A stretch of 64,000 bases of DNA from Boletus sp. NGJ (taxonomy: Eukaryota; Basidiomycota; Agaricomycetes; Boletales; Boletaceae): positions 1 to 64,000 of the forward strand of contig JAGTXK010000036.1 of assembly GCA_019096195.1 (NCBI GenBank), written 5' to 3'. Positions 1 to 12,865 of the stretch are shown here, one piece after another. Below the pieces are notes generated by a model that was not told the origin of the DNA, ran no database searches, and saw only the letters and a program-made list of their open reading frames with translations. The stretch's first letter is position 1; every line of letters starts with the position of its first letter. The position numbers were made by a program, and so were the translations under genes.

Positions 1-9
1 ATCCTCAAT

Positions 10-1173
10 ATGTCTAGAGTCGACATTGACAAACTCGTCCAAAAGCTCGCTGACCTTACTCAGGAACGCGATAAGGAAAACATCACAAAGAAAATCGCCG
101 ATCCTGGGAAATGGGACGGTACAAGGTCATCATTCCGCCCTTGGTGGATAAAGCTCCAGCTCTGGGTTGACGCCCAGAAATGGAAAAATAACAAAATCAT
201 GGACATCGCGGTCCTCTCCCGTCTCGAAGGAAAAGCGGAATCCTTCGCACAATTAATCATGGAGCACTACCTAGATGAGGAAGCTACCATCGAGATGGAT
301 GCAAACGGGGTTCTGCAACCGGCAAAAGGAGCCGCTGCTTGGCCTACTTGGAACAGGTTACAGGAGCAGATCAAAACTCACTTCTGTATCGATACTTTGG
401 CCCACGAGTCACTAAGGAAACTCGAGGCCTTAAAACAAAATGGTCACCCTATTGACCTGTTCCTACAACGATTTGAGATCTTAAGGAAAGAGTCGTACAT
501 CGACGACCACCACGCAGAAGTCCTACTGAAAAAGGCGGTAGACTACAAAATCTATGAACGTTCTTGTTTGAATAGCCCCGCCCGCAATTTTGACTATGAA
601 GATCTAGTCATAAATTATAGGACAATAGGCAGAGCATTCGAACAGATCGTAAACGAGCGTGGTCCCCCTCACAGATCTCAACCCCCACGTTCATCCTTCC
701 CTCCTCCCCGTGGGCAACCCCCACAAAACTCTTATCGTCCAACCTACACGGCAGTAGGAACACAACCGGGTCGCGGTGCGCCCATGGAAATAGGTGTCCA
801 GCAGGCTGGACCATCTAAGGAAACCAGAACCTGTTTCCACTGTGGCAAACCCGGCCACATAAAACCTAACTGCCCGACGAACCCTTTCAAACGGACTGGT
901 CGTCCGCCCATGCAACGCCAGATTTGGGACTGGAACCAAGGCTCGTATATCGAGCAATCTCAGGGAGAAAATGAGTATCCCTCATTTTTTAATGAAACCC
1001 AATCTCGCGCTTACACACAACGACCACTCCCGCAACCTCCCGTAGCTATGATGGCACCAAGCGTAGCAGCAAGGACTTATGTTTCTGACGAAGCAGAAGC
1101 ATATTATCGAGACAAATTTGAGGTAGACGCAAAAGCCAGAGCTGCACAGGCTTTAAATGGACAGCGCCAATGA
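10..1173 (+). CDS. gag region of Ty3/Gypsy copy A
   Basis: Open frame of 387 codons encoding the structural protein of the element. The N-terminal half resembles the retrotransposon gag domain; a proline/arginine-rich linker follows, then the zinc knuckle CFHCGKPGHIKPNC at about residues 275-288. Its end overlaps the start of pol by an ATGA, an arrangement that fits termination-reinitiation in this family (inference). Fossil element part; no host role is suggested. Confidence 0.9.
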   Translation: MSRVDIDKLVQKLADLTQERDKENITKKIADPGKWDGTRSSFRPWWIKLQLWVDAQKWKNNKIMDIAVLSRLEGKAESFAQLIMEHYLDEEATIEMDANGVLQPAKGAAAWPTWNRLQEQIKTHFCIDTLAHESLRKLEALKQNGHPIDLFLQRFEILRKESYIDDHHAEVLLKKAVDYKIYERSCLNSPARNFDYEDLVINYRTIGRAFEQIVNERGPPHRSQPPRSSFPPPRGQPPQNSYRPTYTAVGTQPGRGAPMEIGVQQAGPSKETRTCFHCGKPGHIKPNCPTNPFKRTGRPPMQRQIWDWNQGSYIEQSQGENEYPSFFNETQSRAYTQRPLPQPPVAMMAPSVAARTYVSDEAEAYYRDKFEVDAKARAAQALNGQRQ

Positions 1174-4100
1174 GTACAGAGGGAACTCAGTGGCAAGAAC
1201 TTTCTTCATCTTTTTCATCTTCTTTTACAACATGTACAAGTACCGATTTCCCTATCTCCAATCTCTCCGCTGTACTACGTAAATTATCTATGAAATCTGC
1301 GAGGGCGTCTCAACTGAGCGTGGCACCAGAATTAAGTGTACTTAATTCCCTCGTGAAACAACAAAAAATATCGAATATATATAAACCCACAAAGGTCACG
1401 TTAAACCAAGCATCTACGCTTTCCTATGGAGGGGAATTCTCCCTTGAAACCATAGTATCGTGCAACGTTAACGGCCAGTGGTCGCGTTACCGTTTCCAGT
1501 CCCTCCTGGATTCGGGAGCGTCGCATACGTTTATTGATCAGGACTATGTAAAAAGACACGGAATACCTTTTTATACCATCGACAACCCCATTAAGATACA
1601 TAACGCTGACGGTTCGGAAGGAGCAATCAGACCAATCCGTCATGCGGTAACCCTGATGGTGGAAATCGAAGGACACTACGAAGTTATAGACGCGTACATA
1701 TCTAAATTAGGAACTCATCGAATGATCATCGGGTATGATTGGCTATATCGTCATAACCCTGACATCGATTGGGTAAAACAAACAATTACGTTTCCTCGAT
1801 GTACCTCATACTGTAAAATTATGGGCCTAGGACCCACTTCCTCTTACAAGCCGGCTCAACTACGTACAATAGAAGAAGAACTAAAAGAAAAGGTTCCATT
1901 AACTTATCACGAATTTTTAGATGTCTTCTCGGAGAAAGAATCTCAAAGGATGCCTTTACGAAAACACTGGGATCACGCAATCGATCTTAAAGAAGACTTC
2001 ATCCCCAAGAAAGGACATGTTATTCCCCTTTCGGACATCGAGATGGAAGAAGTCAGAACGTTCATCGAAAAGGAAGTCAAAAAGGGTTATGTCAAACCCT
2101 CAAAATCTCCACAGACATCTCCCGTCTTCTTCATTCCCAAAAAAGACGGCAAAAAACGAATGGTCATGGACTATCGCTATTTAAATGAAGGAACAATCAA
2201 GAATTCCTATCCACTCCCTTTAATCCCGCAATTAATTGATCGACTCAAAAATGCGGACTTATTTACGGCCATGGACCTCCAATGGGGATATAACAATGTC
2301 CGTATCAAAGAAGGCGATGAATGGAAAGCGGCATTCGTCACCCCTATTGGAGCTTATGAACCTACCGTTATGTATTTCGGTCTTACGAACTCTCCTCCCA
2401 CATTCCAAACTATGATGAACGATATATTTAACGACATGTATGCCGTAGTCGTCATCTACATCAACGACGTGATGATATTTACCTCAAAAAAGACAAAAGA
2501 ACAACACGAAGAAGTTGTAAAGGAAGTTTTACGTCGTCTCCGCGAAAACGACCTTTACGTAAAACCAGAAAAGTGTACCTTCTCGGCAACAAAAGTAGAT
2601 TTCTTAGGGATGGTGGTATCTAAAGAGGGGCTAGAAATGCAGTCGAAGAAAGTAGCTGGGGTCATGGATTGGCCAATTCCTACTCGCTTGAAGCAACTTC
2701 AAGGCTTTCTCGGACTCTGTAATTATTATAGAAGATTCATAGAAGGCTTCGCGCAAATCGCACGACCCTTGAACGATCTTACCAAAAAAGACGTTCCATT
2801 CAAATGGGGTCCGAATCAACAAGAAGCATTCACCAATCTAAAAAGAAAATTCACGGAAGCACCACTTCTCACGTATCCTAATCGCGATCAAGAAATGCGT
2901 GTGGAAACCGATGCTTCAGACATCGCCATGGGAGCAGTGCTCTCCACATTATGCAATGATGGTAACTGGCGACCAGTCGCCTTTATCTCTCACTCTTTTG
3001 ACAGCGCAGAGCGCAATTACCCAATCTACGATAAAGAACTGCTTGCAGTAATACGTGCATTGGAAGAATGGCGTCATTATTTAATAGGTCACGAAGGATT
3101 TGAAATCTGGACCGACCATAAAAACCTTGAATATTGGAAGAAGCCTCAAACACTTAGCGGACGTCAAGCACGTTGGCACGCGCTTCTTCAAGAATTTAAT
3201 TATTCCTTCGTATACAAACTTGGATCGTCCAATGGAAGAGCCGATGCTCTATCTCGACGACCAGATCACGGCGACGCAGTTGTAGATCACAATCAAAACG
3301 TCACCGTCCTTCCTCCTTCTATATTTATAAACCACGTTTCTCTCTCTTCCGATCTTATGACAAAAATACAAAAAGAATCTAAAAAACATAACGTCGATGC
3401 TATAAACAATTTCCTTTTCTACTCAGAACTTAATCTATTCAAAAACGAAAAAGATCAAATCTACGTACCTGAATCTCTACGTACAGAAATCATTACATTA
3501 TGTCATGATTCGCCTATTGCAGGACACGGCGGTCATTCTAAAACTATACATACTCTTTCTCGATATTTCTCGTGGCCAGGAGTCACAAAGGACGTAAAAA
3601 TCTATGTAGATCACTGTCAAGTGTGCGCCCTCACGAAGGGTAAGCAAAATGCACCGGCAGGAAAAGTTATTCCTCTTCCCGCGGCAAAAAGACCATGGGA
3701 AGACCTATCAGTAGATTTCATCACAGGCTTACCGCCATCACAATCTTTTACGGCTATCTGCGTTGTTGTGGATAGATTTTCAAAAGAAGTTATTTTTATA
3801 CCGACATACGATACTTGTTCTTCGAAAGATCTAGCTATCCTATTTAGAGACCATGTCTGGTCAACACATGGACTTCCCTCTACTCTCGTATCAGATCGAG
3901 GACCACAATTCGTTTCTGCTTTCACACAAGAGCTTTGTAAGCTTCTTGGTATAAAACAAAAAATCTCTACGGCATATCATCCGCAAATGGACGGACAAAC
4001 AGAATGCGTTAACCGAGATCTCGAGCAGTATCTCCGCGCATATGCCGGAAAGAAACAAAACGAATGGGTCGATTGGTTGAAACTAGCCCAATTCTCTCAC

Positions 4101-4838
4101 AATAACACCATAACTACGGCTACCGGAGAAATCCCGTTTAAAGTAACACGAAACTACATACCGCGTATGGGTTTCGAAAGGAATCTCACGGGTTTTGCAG
4201 AAGAAATTGGGTGAAATCATAAGGAGATTGAAGAAGTGCTGGAAGCAACACGAGAGAGGATGATCACCTCTTCCGATAAAAAACGATCTACAGCACCCGA
4301 ATATTCTATTGGCCAGCAAGTCTGGCTTTCTACAGATAAATTAAAACTTCCTTATACGGCGAAAAAACTAACTCAAAAATGGATTGGCCCTTACGTTATC
4401 ACTCGGGTACTTCCAAACGCCGTAACGCTCAAACTACCTAATTCGGTTCACATCCATCCAACTGTGAACATTTCTCGCATCAAACCTTATAGAGACACGC
4501 TGCCTGGACAGCCTAAATCTCGACCAGATGCTGTAGAAATTGATGAAGAAGGAGAAGAGCAGTTCGAAGTTGATTATATCGCCGCTTCCAGGTTGAAGAA
4601 AGGCAAAATAGAATATTTGGTTCATTGGAAAGGTTACGACGAAACCGATCGAACCTGGGAATCAGAAGAAATTCACATCACTGCACCAGATGCAGTAAAT
4701 GATTTCCATCGTCTTAACCCTTCCGCACCACGCAAGCTTCGTGGTCTATCGTTATCAGCTTTCGCTTCTTTATTCACTCCTTATGAAAATTTCACCGAAC
4801 AAGAAAAAACAACGACTCGCCTGGAATTCGAGTCTTAA
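1170..4838 (+). pseudogene. pol region of Ty3/Gypsy copy A (PR-RT-RNase H-integrase-chromodomain)
   Basis: Seen in order: an aspartic protease (LLDSGASHTFID, near 1505-1540), the reverse transcriptase (about 2050-2650), RNase H (ETDASDIAMGAVL near 2910), the integrase zinc-binding region (about 3500-3640), the integrase core (about 3700-4100), and a chromodomain near the C-terminus (YLVHWKGYDETDRTWE, about 4615-4665). The chromodomain is thought to steer chromoviruses to marked chromatin (family knowledge). About one break separates the last part of the region from the rest, so it is listed as a fossil. Confidence 0.9.
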
Positions 4839-4849
4839 AGAGGGGGTAG

Positions 4850-5317
4850 TGTAATAATATGGGAAATTTTCAAACTTTTCAAACGATCACTTACTTCTCA
4901 TTTTCTTCAAACTTTTTCTTCATAAGTCACGTGACTGTGCACGTGACCGTGAGAACACATCACATGATAGGTCTAGAACCTATGACATCATACCTCATGT
5001 GATCCACGACCTTTTAATTTCTGCTCTTCTCACACAGCCCTATTAATCTCCGTCTTACTATACGTAGTAATTTATCACACGCACAGCATGGTCTGTGCAC
5101 ACTTTTCTCCTGTATATAAACTAGCACTTTGATGACTGGTACCCCAGTCTAATCCACTTGTATCTTTCTCCAACAACCTATTAGCTTCGGCCATCGGTCG
5201 TCGTAGGGTTGGGAATATCCAGGACTAAGACTCCCCACCTTATTCGTTAAGCCAGGACTTGTGTAGCCTGTGAGATATTCGAGCCTTGTGGTTTGGTTTC
5301 CGAAAGGGATCATAACA
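4850..5317 (+). repeat. 3' LTR of Ty3/Gypsy copy A
   Basis: 468 bp, beginning TGTAATAATATG right after a purine-rich tract and ending CATAACA. It is clearly related to the LTRs at 6964-7447, 12866-13350 and 61704-62185, which lie in the opposite orientation. The flanking sequence from 5318 on is transposase of a pogo-type element, so the LTR marks an insertion edge. The target duplication cannot be tested because the other LTR is outside the window. Confidence 0.92.
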
Positions 5318-6627
5318 CATACTATGTGAACTGACTTGAGATTTAGGACCTGATATTAGAACAGAAATATGCACGCATAATTTAACCCTGTTTCATCACC
5401 ATTGAAAACATCATGCCCTTTGTAACCACCTTCTTTGATAACCCCCCTAATTTGAAGCCATTCCTTGTTAACTGTGTCGAATGCTGCAGACACAGCTTTA
5501 TCATAACACTTCATCTATTTCAGGCCATTTCGTCCCTTATATCAGGTTAACCACCCTTTACTAAGACAAAGCCGCTTATCCTCTGGTATGGCAGCAAGGT
5601 TAGCAAATTCCTTCCACTTTTGATGGAGAACTTCGCCAGTCAATAGAATCTTATCTGCCATTGCCTTTGAAACCCAGAGATCCAGCATCTCTGTCACCTC
5701 TGGATGCTGTGTCTGATACACTCACTTCACAGAGTGAGACAAGCCTCCACTACTGTCATACTCTGCTCACCATTTCATTTCACATTTGATCCATTCAGAA
5801 ATCCATGGCTGGGTAAGGCAGAGGGTGGAATATAGTTTATTAAAATGGCCCACTGTCCTTGTCTGATTCTTACCATTGGCATAATGCCAGTTTAGAATTT
5901 CAATCTGCTGCTCAAGCAAGGCAGTCTTTGTCCACTTGACTGGCTGTGCAGGTTTTTTCTCTTTTGTAGACATGCTCACAGGCTGCATGGAACATAGACC
6001 TGCAACACAAGCTTAATATCCTTACATATGACCATTGGAGATTAATTAATTAAAAATCCTATGTTTGTGCTTTCTTATAGAAACAGACTTCCCGTCATTT
6101 GCAGCAAGGTCTGTCAACTTCTGCACAATGGACTGGTCCAATTCATCCAACCTTCTGAGGGCACCTTTAAAATCTGCTGCCTCTTCCAACTGGTCAACCA
6201 CATGCTCTTCATCCACCAGATTCCCAGCATTGTCTAGCCATTCTTCATCGGCCTCTGAGATTGGTTAACTAGCCTTTAAAGCAGCCTCAAGTGCTGATTT
6301 GTGGACACATGTTTGGTCTTGCAGCTTCTTTAACCCCTGTTTTAGAGCATCAAGAGATTGTATAATGATGGAGACAATGGTCAAACTGATGGTTTGGGTC
6401 ATAGTTGCCATGTTGGAATGGTCAGTAATCATGATTATATAATCAAACTATCTAATTTGGAAGTAAAGTCATGTGATCTATCAGTTTTCCACCTCAAAAA
6501 ATGGTATGGGTTATTGGTTATCAGCTATACTCCAAATTTACTGTAAACCAACTTGGGAAATCTGAAAAGGTATTGGTTATCGGAGAGTATCAGTTATGTG
6601 GGGTATCAGTTATGAGGGAGTCAACTG
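5318..6627 (-). mobile_element. pogo-type DNA transposon, copy 1 (5' half, cut by the Ty3/Gypsy insertion)
   Basis: Minus-strand transposase relic of the pogo/Tigger kind. Reading leftwards from about 6390 it shows an N-terminal region rich in acidic residues (EEWLDNAGNLVDEEHVVDQL), a CENP-B/psq-type helix-turn-helix (LLEQQIEILNWHYANGKNQT, about 5840-5900), the second DNA-binding domain (MLDLWVSKAMADKILLTGEV, about 5630-5695) and the first part of the DDE domain with NGDETG near 5390. The sequence then stops at the Ty3/Gypsy LTR. The right end matches the terminal repeat of pogo copy 2 in a diverged form and is followed by TA at 6628-6629. Several stops and an intron-like gap are present. The other half is presumably to the left of the window. 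Confidence 0.82.
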
Positions 6628-6694
6628 TACCTGCTGCCCAACATGGGCAGAGCCCGAATGCCATCCATTATGAGAATTATGAAGTTCCACTGTA
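6628..6694. other. Short spacer between two pogo elements
   Basis: 67 bp including a TA at each side (6628-6629 and 6693-6694), the expected target duplications of pogo/Tc1-like elements. It is all that remains of the original sequence between the two insertions. Nothing else is recognised in it. Confidence 0.7.
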
Positions 6695-6722
6695 CAGTAG
6701 ACTCCCTTGTAACCCATACCCC
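6695..6722 (+). repeat. Left terminal inverted repeat of pogo copy 2
   Basis: 28 bp identical to the reverse complement of 15573-15600, preceded by the TA target duplication at 6693-6694. Confidence 0.95.
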
Positions 6723-6963
6723 TCAGGATAGGCCATGGGGTATGGGTTATGAGGGAGTATGGATTGTGTGGAGACTACCCATTATATAGAGATCTACTGA
6801 GATTATAAGGGTATTATGTATGAGCAAAATAGCTAGTTATCTTAGTATCCATCATACTTTGTGTCACCAGTGTGCATGTCTCCTGTCCAAATATGCCCAA
6901 CATCACCTTGAGCTTGCAAGCAAATGGACTGTTGATTCCCTTTGTGTATTTGTGCAAGACACA

Positions 6964-7447
6964 TGTTATGATCCCTTTCGGTAACCAAAACCACAAGGCT
7001 CGAACTAACTTGCAGGCTACATGAGTCCTGGCTCAACGGATGAGGTGGGGAGTCTTAGGCCGTACTATTCCCAACCTTACAATGACCAGAATGGCCAAGG
7101 CTAATAGGTTGTTGGAGGAAGAATACAAGTGGATTAGACTGGTGTTACCAGTCGTCAAAGTGCTACTTTATATACATAAGGGAGATGCATATGGACCAAG
7201 CAGTGCATGTGATAATCTACTAAGTATAGTAAGACGGAGATTAAATAGGCTGTGTGAGAAGAGTGGAAATTAAAGAGTCGTGGATTACATGAGGTGTGAT
7301 GTCATATGATATCATAGGTTCTAGACCTATCATGTGATATGTTCCCACAGTCACATGCACAGTCACGTGACTTATGAAGAAAAAGTTTGGTGAAAATGAA
7401 AAGTAAGTGTTCATATGAAAAGTTTGAAAATTTCGTATATTATAACA
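6964..7447 (-). repeat. 3' LTR of Ty3/Gypsy copy B
   Basis: 484 bp, TG...CA ends, preceded by ACACA. Next to it inside the element is a purine-rich tract (on the minus strand) as in copy A. Confidence 0.95.
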
Positions 7448-7458
7448 CTACCCCCTTC

Positions 7459-10400
7459 TTAGGACTCGAATTCCAGGCGAGTCGTTGTTTTTTCATTTTC
7501 GGTGAAGTTTTCAAAAGGAGAGAATAGCGACGCAAATACTGATAATGATAAACCACGAAGCTTGCATGGTGCAGAAGGGTTAAGACGATGAAAATCTTGT
7601 ACTACCACCAGTGCAGTTGATATAATGTCTTCATATTCCCAAGTACAGTCTGTTTTGTCGTACCCTTTCCAGTGAATCAAATATTCTAGTTTGCCATGCT
7701 TTAATCTAGAAGCAGCAATAAAATCAACCTCATATTGTTCTTCCCCTTCTTCATCAATTTCTATCGCGTCTGGTCTAGATTTTGGTTGACCTGGCAACAT
7801 ATCTTTGTATGGTTTGACGCGAGAAATGTTCAAAGTGGGATGGATGTGAACTGAGTTGGGAAGTTTCAATGTAACAGCATTTGGTAGGACATGAGTGATA
7901 GCATATGGTCCTATCCATTTTTGGGTAAGTTTCTTTGCTGTATACAGAAGTTTTAATTTATCAGTTAAAAGCCAGACTTGCTGGCCGATAGAATATTCTG
8001 GTGCGAGTGATCATTTTTTATTGGAAGAGGTGATCATCCTCTCTCGTGTAGCTTCTATCTCCTGATGATTTCATCCTATCTTGCTTGCAAATCCCGTGAG
8101 ATTTCCTTCAAAACCCATATGCGGTATGTAGTTTCTTGTGACTTTGAAAGGAATCTTGCCAGTAGCTGTAGTAATGGTATTGTTATGCGAGAATTGGGCT
8201 AACTTCAGCCAATCTACCCATTTGTTTTGCTTCTTTCTGGCATATGCACAAAGGTATTGCTCTAGATCTCTATTAACGCATTCTGTTTGTCCGTCCATTT
8301 GCAGGTGATATGCGGTAGAGATCTTTTGCTTGATTCCTAAGAGCTTACAAAGCTCTTGAGTAAAAGCAGAAATGAATTGGGGTCCTCGATCGGATATCAA
8401 AGTTGAGGGTAGTCTGTGGTTTGACCATACATGGTCTCTAAATAAAACTGCTAAGTCTTTTGAGGAACAGGTATCATATGTAGGTATAAAGATAACTTCT
8501 TTAGAGAATTGATCAACAATTACGCAAATAGCCATGAATGAATGTGAATTTGGTAGGCCTGTGATAAAATCTACCAAGAGGTCTTCCCACGGTCTTTTTG
8601 CCGCAGGTAGAGGAATGACTTTTCCTGCCAGTGCATTTTGCTTACCCTTCGTGAGGGTGCACACTTGGCAGTGATCTATGTAATTTTTTACATCTTTTGT
8701 AACTCCTGGCCACGAGAAATAACGAGAGAGTGTGTGTATGGTTTTGGAATGACCACCGTGTCCTGCTATCGGTGAATCATGGCATAATGTAATGAGTTCT
8801 GTACATAAGGGTTCTGGGACAAATATTTTGTCTTTTTCGTTTTTGAATAAACTAAGTTTAGAGTAAAAGAGGAAATCGTTTATAGCGTCTACGTCATATT
8901 TTTTAGATTCTTTTTGGATTTTTGTCATAAAGTTTGAAGATAAAGAAATATAATTTATAAATATAGAGAGAGGGAGGACAGTAACATTTTGATTGTGGTC
9001 TATTACAGCATCGCCATGATCAGGTCGTCGGGATAGAGCATCAGCTCTTCTGTTTGAAGACCCTGCCTTGTATACAAATACATAGTTGAATTCTTGAAGA
9101 AGAGCATGCCAGTGTGCTTGTCTACTGCTAAGGGTTTGGGGTTTCTTCCAGTATTCAAGATTCTTGTGATCAGTCCAAATTTTGAATCTTTTGTGACCTA
9201 TAAGATAATGATGCCATTCTTCTAGCGCCTGAATTACTGCAAGTAATTCTTTATCATAAATAGGGTAATTGTGCTCTGCGCTATCAAAAGAATGAGAAAT
9301 AAAGGTGACTGGTCACCAGTTACCATCATTGCATAACATTGAGAGCACAGCTCCCATGGCGATGTCTGATGCATCAGTTTCCACACGCATTTCTTGATCG
9401 CAGTTTGGATATGTGAGAAGTGGTGCTTCCGTGAATTTTCTTTTTAAGTTTGAGAATGCTTCTTGTTGTTCGGGACCCCATTTGAACGGAACGTCTTTTT
9501 TGGTAAGATCATTTAGAGGTCTTGCGATTTGAGTGAAGCCTTCTATGAATCTCCTATAATAATTACATAGCTCAAGGAAACCTTGTAGTTGTTTTAGTCT
9601 TGTAGGTATTGGCCAATCCATGACCCCAGCTACTTTTTTTTCTTGCATTTCTACCCCCTTCTTAGATACGACCATACCCAAGAAGTCTACTTTATCAGCA
9701 GAGAAGGTACACTTTTCGGGTTTTATATAAAGGTCATTCTCGCATAAACGGCATAGAACTTCCTTTACAACTTCTTCGTGCTGTTCTTTAGATTTCTTGG
9801 ATGTAAATATCATAACATTGTCAATATAAATAACAACTACAGCATACATGTCATTGAAGATGTTGTTCATCATAGTCTGAAAAGTGGGGGGTGAGTTTGT
9901 GAGTCCAAAATACATAACTGTTGGTTCGTAAGCTCCGATGGGGGTGACGAAGGCTGCTTTCCATTCGTCACCTTCTTTGATGCATACATTGTTGTACCCC
10001 CATCGAAGGTCCATTGCTATAAATAAATCTGTGTTCTTGAGTCTATCAATTAGTTGCAGAATAAGAGGGAGTGGGTAGGAATTCTTGACAGTTCCTTCGT
10101 TTAAATAACGGTAATCCATTACCATTTGTTTTTTGCCATCCTTCTTGGGAATGAAGAAGATGGGAGATGTCTGTGGAGATTTAGAAGGTTTGACATAACC
10201 TTTCTTGACTTCCTTTTCGATAAACATTCTAACTTCTTCCATTTCGATGTCTGAAAGGGGAATAACATGTCCTTTCTATGGAATGAAGTCTTCTTTGAGA
10301 TCTATTGCGTGATCCCAATGTTTTCATAAAGGCATTCTTTGTGATTCTTTCTCCGAGAAGACATCTAAAAATTCATGATAAGTTAGTGGAACTTTTTCTT

Positions 10401-11111
10401 TGAGTCCTTCTTCTATAGTATGAAGATTAACTGGTTTGTAAGAAGAGGTAGGGCCTAGTCCCATAATTTTACAGTATAAAGTGCAGCGAGGGAAGGTAAT
10501 TGTTTGTTTTACCCAATCGATGTCAGGGTTGTGGTGATACAGCCAGTCATAACTGATGATCATGTGATGGGTTTCTAGTTTTGAGATATAAGCATCTATT
10601 ACTTTGTAATGTTCTTGTATTTCCACCATCAAGGTTACCGCATGACGGATGGGTCCGATAGCTCCTTCCGATCCGTCAGTGTTATGTATCTTGATAGGGT
10701 TTCGATATCATAAAAGGGAATACCATGGCATTTAACATAGTCCTGATCGATGAAAGTATGCAACACTCCCAAATCCAAGAGGGATTTGAATCGGTAACAT
10801 GACCACTGTCCATTGACGTTGCATGATACTATGGTTTCGAGTGAGAATTCTCCACCATAGGATAACGTAGATACTTGGTTCAATGTGACTTTTGTGGGTT
10901 TATAGATACAAGATATTTTTTGTTGTTTTGTAAGGGAATTAAGCACACTTGTTTCCAGTGCCACGCTCAATTGAGACACCCTTGTGGATTGTATTGATAA
11001 TTTACGTAGAACAGAAGATAGGTTGGAAATTGGAAAATCGTTACTAGTACAGTTTGTAAGAGAAGAAGAAAAAGATGAATGTTCATGCTGCTGAGTTCCC
11101 TCATCACTCAT
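7459..11111 (-). pseudogene. pol region of Ty3/Gypsy copy B
   Basis: Protease, reverse transcriptase, RNase H, integrase and chromodomain can all be followed at amino-acid level against copy A, in the same order. The region is a fossil with several breaks. The chromodomain (EYLIHWKGYDKTDCTWEYED) lies near 7630-7690 and the integrase zinc-binding region near 8640-8780. Confidence 0.88.
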
Positions 11112-12262
11112 TGGCGCTGTCCATTTAAAGCCTGTGCAGCTCTGGCTTTGGCCTCCACTTCGAACTTATCTCTATAATATGCTTCGGCTTCCTCTGAAAC
11201 ATATGACCTTGATGCTACGTTTGGTGCTGCCATAGCGATAGGAGGTTGTGGTAGAGGTCGTGCCACGTAACTTTGGCGAGATTGGGATTCATTAAAAAAC
11301 GTAGGATACTCGTTTTCTCCTTGTTGTTGCTCAACGTATGAGCCTTGATTCCAATCCCAAACTTGCCTCTGCTGAGGCGGACAACTGGTTCTTTTGAAGG
11401 GATTTGATTGACAGTTGGGCTTAATGTGGCCTGGCTTCCCACAATGGAAACATGTTCGAGTTTCCTTAGAGGGTCCAGCCTGCTGAACTCCTATCTCCAT
11501 TGGGGTGCCACAACCTGGCTGTGTGCCTACTGCCATGAATTGGGGGTGGTACATTTGCTGTGGGGGTTGCCCACAGGGAGGGGGGAATAAGGACCTTGAG
11601 ATAAAGCGTGAGGTGTTGACAGGCGGTCCACGCTCCATCGCCATCTGCTCGAATGCCCTTCCAATTACTCGGTAGTTCAACACCAAATCCTCATAGTCAA
11701 AGAATCGTGATCTCTCGTAGATTTTGTAGTCTATGGCCTTTTTTAGGAGGATGGTTGCGTGGTAATCATCTATGTGGGATTCCTTTCTTAGTACTTCGAA
11801 TCTTTGCAGGAATTGGTCCACAGGATGATCATTTTGTCGTAGAGCCTCCAATTTCTTGAGAGACTCATGAGTGAGGGTGTCGATACAAAAGTGGGCCCTT
11901 ATTTGTTCTTGAAGCCTACTTCAAGTGGGCCATGCATTATCTCCTTTTGCTGGTTGCATGACTCCATTGGCGTCTGTCTCGATGGTAGCCTCTTCGTCCA
12001 AGTAATGCTCCATAATGAGCTGGGCGAAGCCCTCTGCTTTTCCTTCCAATTGAGACATGACAGCGATGTCCAAGACCTTGTTACTTTTCCATGTCTGAGC
12101 ATCAACCCAAAGATGCAGCTTAATCCACCAGACATGGAAGGTGGAGTGATTGCTGTTCCGTTTGCCGGGATCAGTGATTTTCTTTGTGACATTGTCTTTG
12201 TCACATTCTTGGGTGAGATCAGCGAGCTTTTTTACTAATTCATCTATGTCCATGTGAGACAT
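11108..12262 (-). pseudogene. gag region of Ty3/Gypsy copy B
   Basis: Matches gag of copy A along its length, including the zinc knuckle CFHCGKPGHIKPNC near 11420-11460. It abuts pol with the same short overlap as in copy A. Broken fossil. Confidence 0.88.
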
Positions 12263-12865
12263 ATTTTATGACAGGTTTCAAGAGGGAGGTTGGACATAGG
12301 TAGGAGCGGTGAAAAGCGATGCAGTATAGAGCGAATGCAGAAGAGGGGCGGAGGGGTCTCTGTTTGTCGGGGTTCCTTTGGTAAATTTTCCTGGGTCGGG
12401 CTTCTTTCAGTGCCTTACTACCCGGTATCTTACAACCGGATTCTGTGGCACCTACATCTTCATAGGAGTCAAAATATAAGTCGTTAAAAATGATGGGCAG
12501 TGGTGGTAGGGGGACCAGAGTATGACTGTCATACTACAGACAGGTGTGCACAGAGAAAAGTCAAGATAAATTCTCCTATCGCACTGCGTGACGTCACAGG
12601 TGATCACGTGAACCTGGATTCACTATTGTAGAATCAATGTATGCTCGAGTCGGCAACCACTTGAGAAGTGGGGCTAGTGCACTATGCCTGGCAGCAACTT
12701 TATCCTTATTTATAATGCCAGATGAGCGTATATGCAAGAGTTTCGGCGAGTTCTTTACTCATCACCATCAAGTGGTGAAGACTTCAGATGTCCCTTAACG
12801 CTGGGCCCATGTATGATCTCCTTAGCTCTGGAGTCCAAGCGTTGTGTATGATAGTCTAATCCAAG
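12263..12865 (-). other. Leader of Ty3/Gypsy copy B between 5' LTR and gag
   Basis: About 600 bp of non-coding sequence inside the element. The primer-binding site should lie next to the LTR at about 12850-12865; I could not match it to a particular tRNA. No gene is seen. Confidence 0.6.

Larger units (their letters stand above)
1..5317 (+). mobile_element. Ty3/Gypsy chromovirus retrotransposon, copy A (5' LTR outside window)
   Basis: LTR retrotransposon fossil read on the plus strand. Seen: gag with a CCHC zinc knuckle, then pol in the order protease, reverse transcriptase, RNase H, integrase, chromodomain, then a purine-rich tract (about 4837-4849) and a 3' LTR. The domain order and the C-terminal chromodomain identify a Ty3/Gypsy chromovirus, resembling the MarY1-type elements known from mushrooms (family knowledge). 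The 5' LTR and leader are outside the window. It is nearly whole inside the window, with about one break in pol. It is CG-rich compared with copy B, which suggests a younger copy. It sits inside a pogo transposon whose remaining part begins at 5318. Confidence 0.93.
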
